A stretch of 64,000 nt of DNA. Origin: Kordia aestuariivivens. GTDB lineage: Bacteria > Bacteroidota > Bacteroidia > Flavobacteriales > Flavobacteriaceae. The number at the start of each line of letters is the position of its first letter. Within the stretch, counting starts at the first letter, position 1. Of this stretch, positions 32,953 to 40,022 are shown in pieces. Below the pieces are notes generated by a model. It saw only the letters and a list, made by a program, of their open reading frames with translations, was not told the DNA's origin and did not search any database. The position numbers and the translations under genes were made by a program. Location: positions 186,001 through 250,000 of the forward strand of contig NZ_JACGWS010000007.1 of NCBI RefSeq assembly GCF_014397005.1, in the 5' to 3' direction.

Positions 32953-33050
32953 CAAAAAATCCACCTTCGCGCGGATTTTTTATTATTCTTAAAAGTGTTT
33001 ATTTTTCCTTTTAAATATTCTGGCAAGTCTATTCCTGAGATGAATTTTTG
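32953..33050 (-). pseudogene. Remnant of the flotillin gene 3' end and its terminator
   Basis: TTTTCCTTTTAAATATTCTG and GCAAGTCTATTCCTGAGATG match the 3' end of the flotillin gene (33779-33868, with an internal deletion between two ATTCCTG copies). The preceding hairpin (AAAAAATCC...GGATTTTTT, 32954-32982) matches the flotillin terminator at 33674-33698. It is a decayed partial duplicate. Confidence 0.8.
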
Positions 33051-33055
33051 TTATA

Positions 33056-33116
33056 AATCACAAGATTTCTTCTTTAGTCCAATTGCGTCGAATGTTGTTT
33101 ATAAAAAGATGTATTT
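33056..33116 (-). pseudogene. Remnant of the bioB 5' end
   Basis: GATTTCTTCTTTAGTCCAAT and CGAATGTTGTTTATAAAAAG match the first codons and the upstream region of bioB (29905-29960). The start codon CAT is changed to TAT on this strand. It lies directly before the intact membrane-protein gene at 33127, as bioB lies before the decayed copy. Confidence 0.85.
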
Positions 33117-33126
33117 ACAAATACAG

Positions 33127-33609
33127 TTATATCCATTTAGATTCGGCTTCTGTTGCATCTAAAATATCAATCTTTAATATTCCAGCAATCTGTTTTGCTA
33201 TTTTAAACGCATCTTCTTTGTCGGCTGTTGAATATGCTTTGATGCGATGATTTCCGTTGTAGAATAAATTTAATACTATAATATCATTTTTTACAATTGC
33301 TTCCGCAGATAGGACACGTACTGCAACTGCTTCTGTTGTACTAAACACAGAAACGTATTCTATTTCAGGTAAATCGTCCCATGATCCAAAACGAAATCCA
33401 AAGACTTCTGTAAAAGTTCTGTACTTCCTAATTTCTAAGTCAATTTCAGATCCATCTTTATTAAAAAAGAAGATAGACATTCCACAAAAAATCATTCCAA
33501 ATAGACTTCCAGTTACAATCCAAGCTATTCCCATAAAGAAGAAGGCGATTCCAAAAATAGATCGCATGAAATGTACTTTCCGTTTGAATACAATTTTATT
33601 ATTATTCAT
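33127..33609 (-). CDS. Small membrane protein of unknown function
   Basis: Encodes 160 residues. Two hydrophobic helices (FMRSIFGIAFFFMGIAWIV and FGMIFCGMSIFFF, about 14-47) are followed by a soluble beta-rich domain with YRTFTEVFGFRFGSWDDLP and IIVLNLFYNGNHRIKAYS, a PH-like or DUF-type layout. Function unknown. It lies 107 nt downstream of the flotillin gene on the same strand but beyond a terminator. A frameshifted, truncated second copy is at 29975-30262. Confidence 0.72.
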   Translation of the reverse strand: MNNNKIVFKRKVHFMRSIFGIAFFFMGIAWIVTGSLFGMIFCGMSIFFFNKDGSEIDLEIRKYRTFTEVFGFRFGSWDDLPEIEYVSVFSTTEAVAVRVLSAEAIVKNDIIVLNLFYNGNHRIKAYSTADKEDAFKIAKQIAGILKIDILDATEAESKWI

Positions 33610-33673
33610 TCTAATAGTTTAAATTTAAGCTAGGTATTTTATTTTGTATCATCTCAACATGAAAGCGTAGAAT

Positions 33674-33698
33674 AAAAAAATCCGCTCAGTGGCGGATT
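33674..33698 (-). terminator. Terminator after the flotillin gene
   Basis: AATCCGC pairs with GCGGATT around TCAGTG, with a T-run on the minus strand. Confidence 0.9.
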
Positions 33699-33716
33699 TT
33701 CTTAAGTTATAAAGAT

Positions 33717-35150
33717 TTACTTTTCTTCCGTATCGTTTGATTCTGTATTTTCCAGTGCTGATATTTCTTTTACAATATCTTTTCCTTTTAAATATTCTGG
33801 CAAGTCCATTCCTGCCATGTTAAACATTTCTTGTAAAGGTGGAACTGCTTTGTACATTCCTGAGATGAAATTCGACGTAGATGTTTTCCCATCTTTTCCT
33901 CCGCCACCATTTTCCCAAACAGTAACTTTATCAATCTTGATATTTTTGATTGCTTCGGCTTGTGTTTTCACTAATTCTGGTAATTTGTCAGCAATTAATA
34001 ATAATACTGCATCTTTTGGACTGTTTCCAGCTGCTTGTACAATTTGATCTAAACCTTGTGCTTGCTTCGTTAAGACTTCATATAAACCTTGCGCTTCTGC
34101 TTGTGCTTTGAATAAAATTGCATCTGCTTCTCCTTTTGCTCTTCTACGGATACGTTCTGCTTCTGCTTCAGCGTCAATTTCAACTTTCTTTTTGTCAATT
34201 TCTGCAGGAACAATAATATCTGCCATTTGAGAAGAACGTTCTCTTTCTGCTCTCGCTTTTTCTGCTTCACGTTCTGCTGCGTACGATTCTTCTAATGCTT
34301 TCGCAGATTGTACTTTCTCTGATGCAATTGCCACACGTTCTGCTTCTGCTTCACGCTGTCTTCTTAAAGAGTCTGAGTTTGCAACTGCAATTTTTGCGGT
34401 GTTTTCACCTTCTACTGCTTGTGCATTTGCTGCTGCAACTTGTGTTCTTTCATCTTGTACTGCATTTGCTTCACCAATAGAACCATCTCTGTTTTTCTCT
34501 GCAACTGATTTACGAGCTGCGTTAATTGCATGTGCAGCTGCTTCTTTACCAAGTGCTTCAATATATCCTGATTCGTCAACGATATCCGTAATGTTTACGT
34601 TGATTAGTTTTAAACCTACTTTCTTTAATTCGGTTTCAACACTTTGAGAAATATTTGTTAAGAATTTATCACGATCATTATTAATTTCTTCAATATCCAT
34701 CGATGCCACTACTAAACGTAACTGACCAAAGATAATTTCCTGTGCTAATTCTTGAATTTCGTTTTGACCTAATCCTAACAAACGTTCGGCTGCATTTTGC
34801 ATAATGCCAGGTTCTGTAGAGATACCAATGGTAAATCGAGAAGGTACGTTTACACGAATATTTTGCTTACTTAAGGCATTGACTAAGTTCACTTCTATTG
34901 AAATAGGTGTTAAATCTAAGAATTCATAATCTTGAATTACTGGAATGATGAATGCTGCACCACCATGAATACATTTGGCCGATTCTCCTCCACCAACTTT
35001 TCCATAGACTACTAGGATTCTATCCGAAGGACAACGTTTGTATCTACGAATAAATACTGTGATTAATATAAAGATAAATAGAACTGAGAAAATGATTCCG
35101 ATTACCGGTGCAAAATCACTCACTGAATTTTGCAATAATAAGTGTGTCAT
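33717..35150 (-). CDS. Flotillin-like SPFH domain protein
   Basis: Encodes 477 residues. An N-terminal membrane helix (VIGIIFSVLFIFILITVFI, about 15-35) is followed by an SPFH/band-7 domain (about 40-210, VYGKVGGGESAKCIHGGAAF, VNVTDIV-like strand) and a long Ala/Glu-rich coiled coil (about 210-370, with KAQAEAQGLYEVLTKQAQG). The C-terminal region is like bacterial flotillin (YuaG/FloT). It organises membrane microdomains in known bacteria. It follows an NfeD-like gene by 5 nt, the usual flotillin-NfeD pairing. Part of its 3' end is repeated as a remnant at 32953-33050. Confidence 0.92.
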   Translation of the reverse strand: MTHLLLQNSVSDFAPVIGIIFSVLFIFILITVFIRRYKRCPSDRILVVYGKVGGGESAKCIHGGAAFIIPVIQDYEFLDLTPISIEVNLVNALSKQNIRVNVPSRFTIGISTEPGIMQNAAERLLGLGQNEIQELAQEIIFGQLRLVVASMDIEEINNDRDKFLTNISQSVETELKKVGLKLINVNITDIVDESGYIEALGKEAAAHAINAARKSVAEKNRDGSIGEANAVQDERTQVAAANAQAVEGENTAKIAVANSDSLRRQREAEAERVAIASEKVQSAKALEESYAAEREAEKARAERERSSQMADIIVPAEIDKKKVEIDAEAEAERIRRRAKGEADAILFKAQAEAQGLYEVLTKQAQGLDQIVQAAGNSPKDAVLLLIADKLPELVKTQAEAIKNIKIDKVTVWENGGGGKDGKTSTSNFISGMYKAVPPLQEMFNMAGMDLPEYLKGKDIVKEISALENTESNDTEEK

Positions 35151-35155
35151 ATAAT

Positions 35156-35734
35156 TTATTGATTTAATGGTTGTACGATTAATATTCCAGTTCCTGTAAT
35201 GTCTTTAACTTTGACTACAGTTCCTGTTTTTAAAGTTTCTTCACTGTCTGCCAATGCATCCAATTCGCGTAATGCACCTTGAATATTGACATGTACTTTC
35301 CCTATTTTAGAACGATTAGCGCCTATAGTTAGATAGACTTCTCCAACATTCCCAATAGCGTTTTCAAGTTTTAAGGTTCCACTACTAACTAATTTGTTGA
35401 TGTAATAGAGTAATGCGCCCATAATGAACATCATAATGAGTCCTGCAATAGTAGAAACCAATATGGTTACTCCTTTTCCAAATCCTGCATCTAAGCATGA
35501 AATTCCTGCCCAACTAAAAATGGTAAAGAATGCAACTAGATTTTTAAAAGAAAAGAATTGAAATCCAATTCCTGTATCGCCTTCTATTTCGGCGTCTACA
35601 TCACCATCAACTCCATCGGCATCACCAATTAAAAATGTAGTGATAAGTACGAATACAAAAATTGTAGATGAAATTCCGGCAATAATCCAATAGAATTTTT
35701 CAAAATATGTCAATGCTGAAAACCATTCTTCCAT
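35156..35734 (-). CDS. NfeD-like membrane protein (flotillin partner)
   Basis: Encodes 192 residues: a hydrophobic helix near the N-terminus (FYWIIAGISSTIFVFVLIT), an acidic loop (GDADGVDGDVDAEIEGDTG), two further helices (about 65-120), then a C-terminal OB-fold-like domain (GNVGEVYLTIGANRSKIGKV ... GTVVKVKDITGTGILIVQPL). This matches the YuaF/NfeD type that accompanies flotillins. It is cotranscribed with the flotillin gene. Confidence 0.85.
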   Translation of the reverse strand: MEEWFSALTYFEKFYWIIAGISSTIFVFVLITTFLIGDADGVDGDVDAEIEGDTGIGFQFFSFKNLVAFFTIFSWAGISCLDAGFGKGVTILVSTIAGLIMMFIMGALLYYINKLVSSGTLKLENAIGNVGEVYLTIGANRSKIGKVHVNIQGALRELDALADSEETLKTGTVVKVKDITGTGILIVQPLNQ

Positions 35735-35775
35735 AGCGTACGATTTTAATTGTTAGTTTTTATTTTTTTGAAATT

Positions 35776-36942
35776 TTAGTCTTTTGTAAGCAATACTGAA
35801 ACCGCGTTTCCTCCAAACCCAACCGCGTTCACTAAAATCTTGTTTAGTTGTTTCGGTTGATTCTCATCGTTAAGATAAGGAATTGAAATGAATTGTTGGT
35901 GTTGTATCATTAGTATTGCTAATTCTATACTTAACATTCCTGAAGCTCCAAATGTGTGACCAATCTTCCACTTATTCGTAGTAAGGTTTGGCATTTCGTT
36001 ACAAAATATTTTTTTTATTGCTTGGTATTCTGCCAAATCACCTTTTATTGTTCCGGGTGCATGTAGTACAATAACATCGACTTCTTTTGGCGAATGTTTC
36101 CCTAATGCCATGCGCATCGATTTTTCAAAACAGATCCCTTCTGCTGAGATTGATGTATTGTGTTTTAGAATTTCAGTAGCATATCCGATTCCTCTGATTT
36201 TTGCCAAAGCGTTTGCCTTTTCGCCTTTTTCTATACAAATTGAAGCAGCACCTTCACCTAAAATCATGGTGTTTCGGTTTTTTTCCAAGTCTAATGACAA
36301 ACATGGATATGCTGTTTCCTTTTTTGCGTAAATGTGTAATGCTTGCATTTGCGCAATTGTAAATGGTGTTAACGGTGCTTCACTTCCGCCTACTATAAAT
36401 GTTGAAGCCATTCCAGCGGCAATCCAAGCAATTCCATTCATTAATGCATGCAAAGCTGTGGAACAGGTAATGGAATGTGATATTTGCGGACCATTTGTTT
36501 GCAAATCGTGTGCAACCCATGACGAAATATTTCCCAACGTTGTTGTTGGCGAACTTAAAGTTTGTGCATGCTGATTTTCTAAGAAATCTTTGTGATATTT
36601 TTCAAATAGTGTAGTGGCACCTCTTGACGAACCTATATTAATTCCAAAATCATTTTCATCGTTCCAACCTGCATTTTTTAGTGCAATTCGCGAAGCTAAG
36701 ATGGCATATAAAACACTATTATCTAGATTTTTATATTTTGAATTTGAATTTTTTAGTGTTTGAATTTCTCCGTATGCCGATTCTGAAAGTGGCGCTGTCA
36801 ATGCACTATTATTTTCAATTTTTTCTGTTAGAAAACAATGTGATTTTTTTGTGTAGTTTTTCCAAATCTCTGCTTGTGTACTTCCTAATGGAGATACAGA
36901 ACCCAAGCCCGTTATAGAAATACAATCCTGCATCATAATCAT
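35776..36942 (-). CDS. Beta-ketoacyl synthase (FabB/FabF-like)
   Basis: Encodes 388 residues. It has the KAS fold with the Cys nucleophile in SITCSTALHALMNG, the two His in LHAPGTIKGD and GHTFGASGMLS, and the final NAVGFGGNAVS. These are the C-H-H triad positions of condensing KAS I/II enzymes. It lies between bioB and the bioA-bioD-bioF genes on the same strand, so a link to making the pimelate moiety of biotin is possible, but the intervening genes are unrelated. The start may be any of ATGs at 36942, 36936 or 36933. Confidence 0.85.
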   Translation of the reverse strand: MIMMQDCISITGLGSVSPLGSTQAEIWKNYTKKSHCFLTEKIENNSALTAPLSESAYGEIQTLKNSNSKYKNLDNSVLYAILASRIALKNAGWNDENDFGINIGSSRGATTLFEKYHKDFLENQHAQTLSSPTTTLGNISSWVAHDLQTNGPQISHSITCSTALHALMNGIAWIAAGMASTFIVGGSEAPLTPFTIAQMQALHIYAKKETAYPCLSLDLEKNRNTMILGEGAASICIEKGEKANALAKIRGIGYATEILKHNTSISAEGICFEKSMRMALGKHSPKEVDVIVLHAPGTIKGDLAEYQAIKKIFCNEMPNLTTNKWKIGHTFGASGMLSIELAILMIQHQQFISIPYLNDENQPKQLNKILVNAVGFGGNAVSVLLTKD

Positions 36943-37105
36943 ACTAAATTAAGAGTGCTAATATCGTAAGAAATGTGATGATTTGCTAACATTTGCGAGG
37001 CTGTTTACATGTAAGTTTAGGATCGTTTATGATACTTGCTAAAAGTTACTCGCCAAGTTTTATATTTTTTCTAGTATTTTTAAATCCTAGTTTAAAAAAT
37101 TGCTG

Positions 37106-38818
37106 ATGGTTATTCGAATACAAATGCTTGCCTTATTGTTTTTGTTGATTCCTTTTTTTGTTTTAGCAGAGAGTAAAGATTCTATTGCTGCTTTTAAAGA
37201 AAAAACACTTTTACAGCAACATACTTATCTTCAAGAACGATTATATACCACAAAAGAGATTCAAGATTTTATTGCAGTTTTTTCAGATCAAGCAATTGCT
37301 AAAAAGGACACCGTTTTTATCGCAAAATCTTATTATTTTAACTATCGCCTCTATAGAAAATCTAAAGTGTATTCAAAAGCACATGCTGCAATTGACAACG
37401 CTATTTCATTAGCAAAAACGAGTCAGAATGATTCCTTGTTAGGTTCTTTTTTTCATGCAAAAGGCGCTACTTTTTATATACAATCAAACTATACTGATGC
37501 ATTGAATTATTATTTGAAAGCGTATGACATCATGCGAAACAACAGTACTATTGATAGTAAATTAACATTAGAATTTGATATTGCAACCATCAAATTGAAA
37601 GCGAATAAAACATCCGAAGCTTTGCAAGGTTTTAAAAAAATTATCCATGCGTATGATTCGCTGCTAACATTAAAACCTGATTCGCAATTTTTAAAGATTC
37701 GATTTATAAAAATGTTGAATAATACTGCAAAATCATACACTGATGAAGGCATGTATGAAGAAGCTATTGCTTTGTATTCAAAAAGCTTTTCACTCAATGA
37801 AACTACAGATTATATTTCAGGAAGATGTATCGCTATTGGCGGAAAAGGAAATGTATATACCGCGCAGAAAAAATATGATCGTGCTATTCCAATTATTGAT
37901 GAAGCACTTGCGATTTCTACCTCAAACAACGATTTAAAACTTATTACGCCTTTTTTATTATTGGATAAAGGTAAATGCTATTTTGGGTTGAAACGTTATG
38001 AAGAAGCATTGCAATCATTGACTGAAGCAGCTCGAATTATTGAGAAAGAAAAGCTGAGTTTTATGGGTCTGGACGAAACGTACCAATTTTTAGCGAAAAC
38101 ATACGTGCAATTAGGGAATCATGAAAAAGCAACTGCTATATACGATCAGTATATTGAGCGAAATAATTTTAGTACAACCAAACGATTTGAGCTGTATCAA
38201 ACCATTTTTGAAGATTATGATCTAAAGAATGTAGAACACCGTGCAGACAAAGCAGAAGAAACATCTAACTTGTTTAAAAGTTATTTTACGCAAACTATTG
38301 TAATTGCTGTATTACTTGCATTTAGTGCGATTGTATTTTTTGTATACTACCGAAATAGACAAAAGCAGAAATTAGCAAAGTTTCACAAATTGATTTCAGC
38401 ATTAAAAGCAAAAGAAGCGACAACAAACGAATCACAATCTACTGGTTATGACTATGCATTATCTGATGAAAAAGCTTCCAAAATATTAGATGATTTGGCA
38501 ATGTTTGAAACCAAATTATCTTTCCTTGATAAGAAATACAATCTGACAACCTTAGCCAAAAAGTGCAATACCAACTCTAGTTATTTGTCACAAGTGATTA
38601 ATACACATAAAGGAAAAACGTTTTCAGAATATATGGCGGATTTAAGAATTAGTTATGTACTAAATGCTTTGAAAAACGACAAAAAATTACGTTCGTACAC
38701 TATTCAATCTATTGCGGAAGAAATAGGCTTTAAGCAGTCTGAATCATTTTCAAAAGCGTTTAAAAAACGAACTGGTTTCAATCCATCTTTTTACATTAAA
38801 AATCTTGAAAATCTTTAA
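37106..38818 (+). CDS. Membrane TPR/AraC-family transcriptional regulator
   Basis: Encodes 570 residues from the ATG at 37106; the TTG at 37100 is in frame but less likely. The signal peptide (MLALLFLLIPFFVLAES), TPR repeats (about 40-370), membrane helix near 393-414 (TIVIAVLLAFSAIVFFVYY) and C-terminal AraC-type HTH (from about 470; SIAEEIGFKQSESFSKAF, NPSFYIKNL) match the other three regulators. It is followed by a peptide gene at 38929 and, beyond a terminator, a second peptide gene on the other strand at 39229. Both peptides carry the same 17-bp sequence upstream. It is divergent from the ketoacyl synthase gene. Confidence 0.88.
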   Translation: MVIRIQMLALLFLLIPFFVLAESKDSIAAFKEKTLLQQHTYLQERLYTTKEIQDFIAVFSDQAIAKKDTVFIAKSYYFNYRLYRKSKVYSKAHAAIDNAISLAKTSQNDSLLGSFFHAKGATFYIQSNYTDALNYYLKAYDIMRNNSTIDSKLTLEFDIATIKLKANKTSEALQGFKKIIHAYDSLLTLKPDSQFLKIRFIKMLNNTAKSYTDEGMYEEAIALYSKSFSLNETTDYISGRCIAIGGKGNVYTAQKKYDRAIPIIDEALAISTSNNDLKLITPFLLLDKGKCYFGLKRYEEALQSLTEAARIIEKEKLSFMGLDETYQFLAKTYVQLGNHEKATAIYDQYIERNNFSTTKRFELYQTIFEDYDLKNVEHRADKAEETSNLFKSYFTQTIVIAVLLAFSAIVFFVYYRNRQKQKLAKFHKLISALKAKEATTNESQSTGYDYALSDEKASKILDDLAMFETKLSFLDKKYNLTTLAKKCNTNSSYLSQVINTHKGKTFSEYMADLRISYVLNALKNDKKLRSYTIQSIAEEIGFKQSESFSKAFKKRTGFNPSFYIKNLENL

Positions 38819-38841
38819 GTTATGGTTTCCAATTGTAATCT

Positions 38842-38858
38842 ATTTTTATAAAAATCGA
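38842..38858 (+). promoter_or_regulatory. Candidate operator upstream of the peptide at 38929
   Basis: ATTTTTATAAAAATCGA contains the 14-bp palindrome ATTTTTATAAAAAT. The identical 17 bases occur at 39477-39493 upstream of the second peptide of this module, at about the same distance from its start (70 versus 74 nt). Confidence 0.5.
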
Positions 38859-38928
38859 TTATAAATATTGGGATTCTAAGGAATAAATAACTTCCTTCAC
38901 ACTATTAATTAACTCTAAAACTTGTATA

Positions 38929-39120
38929 ATGAAAAGTAAACTTTACAAAAAATTATCTCTTAAAAAAATTACAATTTCTACACACCATATTTATGGAGGT
39001 GGTGGAGATGAACCAAGCAAATCTAGTGCTTTTCACGAACCAACAGAAGGACCAGTCCTAGTACCGATAGAAGAAGAAGATCCTGCAATGATTAGTGATA
39101 ATCATTATAGCTGTATTTAA
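38929..39120 (+). CDS. Small acidic GG-type peptide of the regulator module
   Basis: Encodes 63 residues. The basic leader MKSKLYKKLSLKKITIST reaches a run of four glycines (IYGGGGDEP), and the remainder is acidic (EPTEGPVLVPIEEEDP) with a single cysteine as the next-to-last residue (YSCI). The near-C-terminal Cys and acidic core set it apart from the Cys-rich peptides; a signalling or thiol-linked product is conceivable. It is 110 nt after the regulator at 37106 and ends in a terminator. Confidence 0.65.
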   Translation: MKSKLYKKLSLKKITISTHHIYGGGGDEPSKSSAFHEPTEGPVLVPIEEEDPAMISDNHYSCI

Positions 39121-39133
39121 TATAAGTAAAATT

Positions 39134-39160
39134 CTCCGAGGGTTTCCCTCGGAGTTTTTA
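39134..39160 (+). terminator. Terminator after the peptide at 38929
   Basis: CTCCGAGGG pairs with CCCTCGGAG around TTT, followed by TTTTTA. Confidence 0.92.
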
Positions 39161-39228
39161 TAACGTACGTTTCCAAATCTTAAGCTATTAAAGCTGATTT
39201 ACAAGGAAGCACTTCAAAGTTCGCTAAA

Positions 39229-39402
39229 CTATAGACAAATACACCAACTCGCTGTATCTGCTCTAGAAGGAGCTGGACATAAACATAGTCCTCCAAAAAA
39301 TGTTTTAGTTTCTCTGTCGAAACCTCCTATAACTTCAACTTTTTGTAAATTAGAAACAGACTTTTTGTTTAGTGACAAGTTTTTTAAATTTTGTTTTTTC
39401 AT
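39229..39402 (-). CDS. Lanthipeptide-type precursor on the opposite strand of the module
   Basis: Encodes 57 residues. The leader MKKQNLKNLSLNKKSVSNL ends in EVIGGFD; the core has four cysteines (GLCLCPAP, WCICL) with Ser and Thr. A second GG (FFGGLC) lies ten residues further, so the cleavage site is ambiguous. It faces the peptide gene at 38929 and shares with it an upstream 17-bp sequence. Confidence 0.72.
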   Translation of the reverse strand: MKKQNLKNLSLNKKSVSNLQKVEVIGGFDRETKTFFGGLCLCPAPSRADTASWCICL

Positions 39403-39476
39403 AATGGTAAAAATTTTAAATTAGTTATAACCCAAAACTACACCCAACTTTCGCTTTACACAAACACACTTTTTCC

Positions 39477-39493
39477 ATTTTTATAAAAATCGA
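39477..39493 (-). promoter_or_regulatory. Candidate operator upstream of the peptide at 39229
   Basis: The 17 bases ATTTTTATAAAAATCGA repeat 38842-38858 exactly and lie 74 nt before the ATG at 39402. Next to it (39493-39511) is a second site, reading on the minus strand GTTTTTATAAAAACAAGGT, related to the element before peptide A2. Confidence 0.5.
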
Positions 39494-39582
39494 CCTTGTT
39501 TTTATAAAAACCGTGTAGCTATAACTGTAACATTTTCTGTATTTTAGACACTTGTTTACTGTACTTTTTAAAAAACTAACTT

Positions 39583-40017
39583 ATGAATCAACTAGAAGCA
39601 CATTCACGTCAACAACCTCGTAAAAATTGGTGGCAACGCAATTGGAAATGGTTTGTACCCACAGGATGCCTTACGCTTATTGCGCTGTTTGTCGTTTTTA
39701 TTATTGCCATTTTCTTTACTGTGACTTCTATGATGAAAGAATCTACACCGTACATTGAATCGTATCAAACGGCAGCAACAAATTCGTATGTAATTGATCG
39801 TTTAGGCGAACCTATTGAACAAAAAGGAACACTTCAAGGAAATATTTCTATTACAAATAATGATGGAGAAGCTAATCTTACGATTCCAATCAGAGGTCCA
39901 AAAGGGAAAGGAACTATTCATGTAATTGGTTATAAATACAACGGAAAATGGTCGTACGATAAAATGGCTATTTTTATTGATGCATCGAATGAAACTATTG
40001 ATTTGTTGGAGGAATGA
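39583..40017 (+). CDS. Coa1-like membrane protein
   Basis: Encodes 144 residues: a basic, Trp-rich N-terminus (RKNWWQRNWKWFVPTGC), one membrane helix (about 30-52), and a C-terminal domain with the pattern SYVIDRLGEPIEQKGTLQGN ... GTIHVIGYKYNGKW found in the cytochrome c oxidase assembly factor Coa1 family. The bacterial members are uncharacterised, so a role in oxidase assembly should not be assumed. It stands alone, convergent with bioA. Confidence 0.8.
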   Translation: MNQLEAHSRQQPRKNWWQRNWKWFVPTGCLTLIALFVVFIIAIFFTVTSMMKESTPYIESYQTAATNSYVIDRLGEPIEQKGTLQGNISITNNDGEANLTIPIRGPKGKGTIHVIGYKYNGKWSYDKMAIFIDASNETIDLLEE

Positions 40018-40022
40018 TTTTT

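Noticed and set aside
32953-33116. Regulatory region for the gene at 33127
   Set aside because: The sequence is explained by decayed flotillin and bioB fragments from a duplication.
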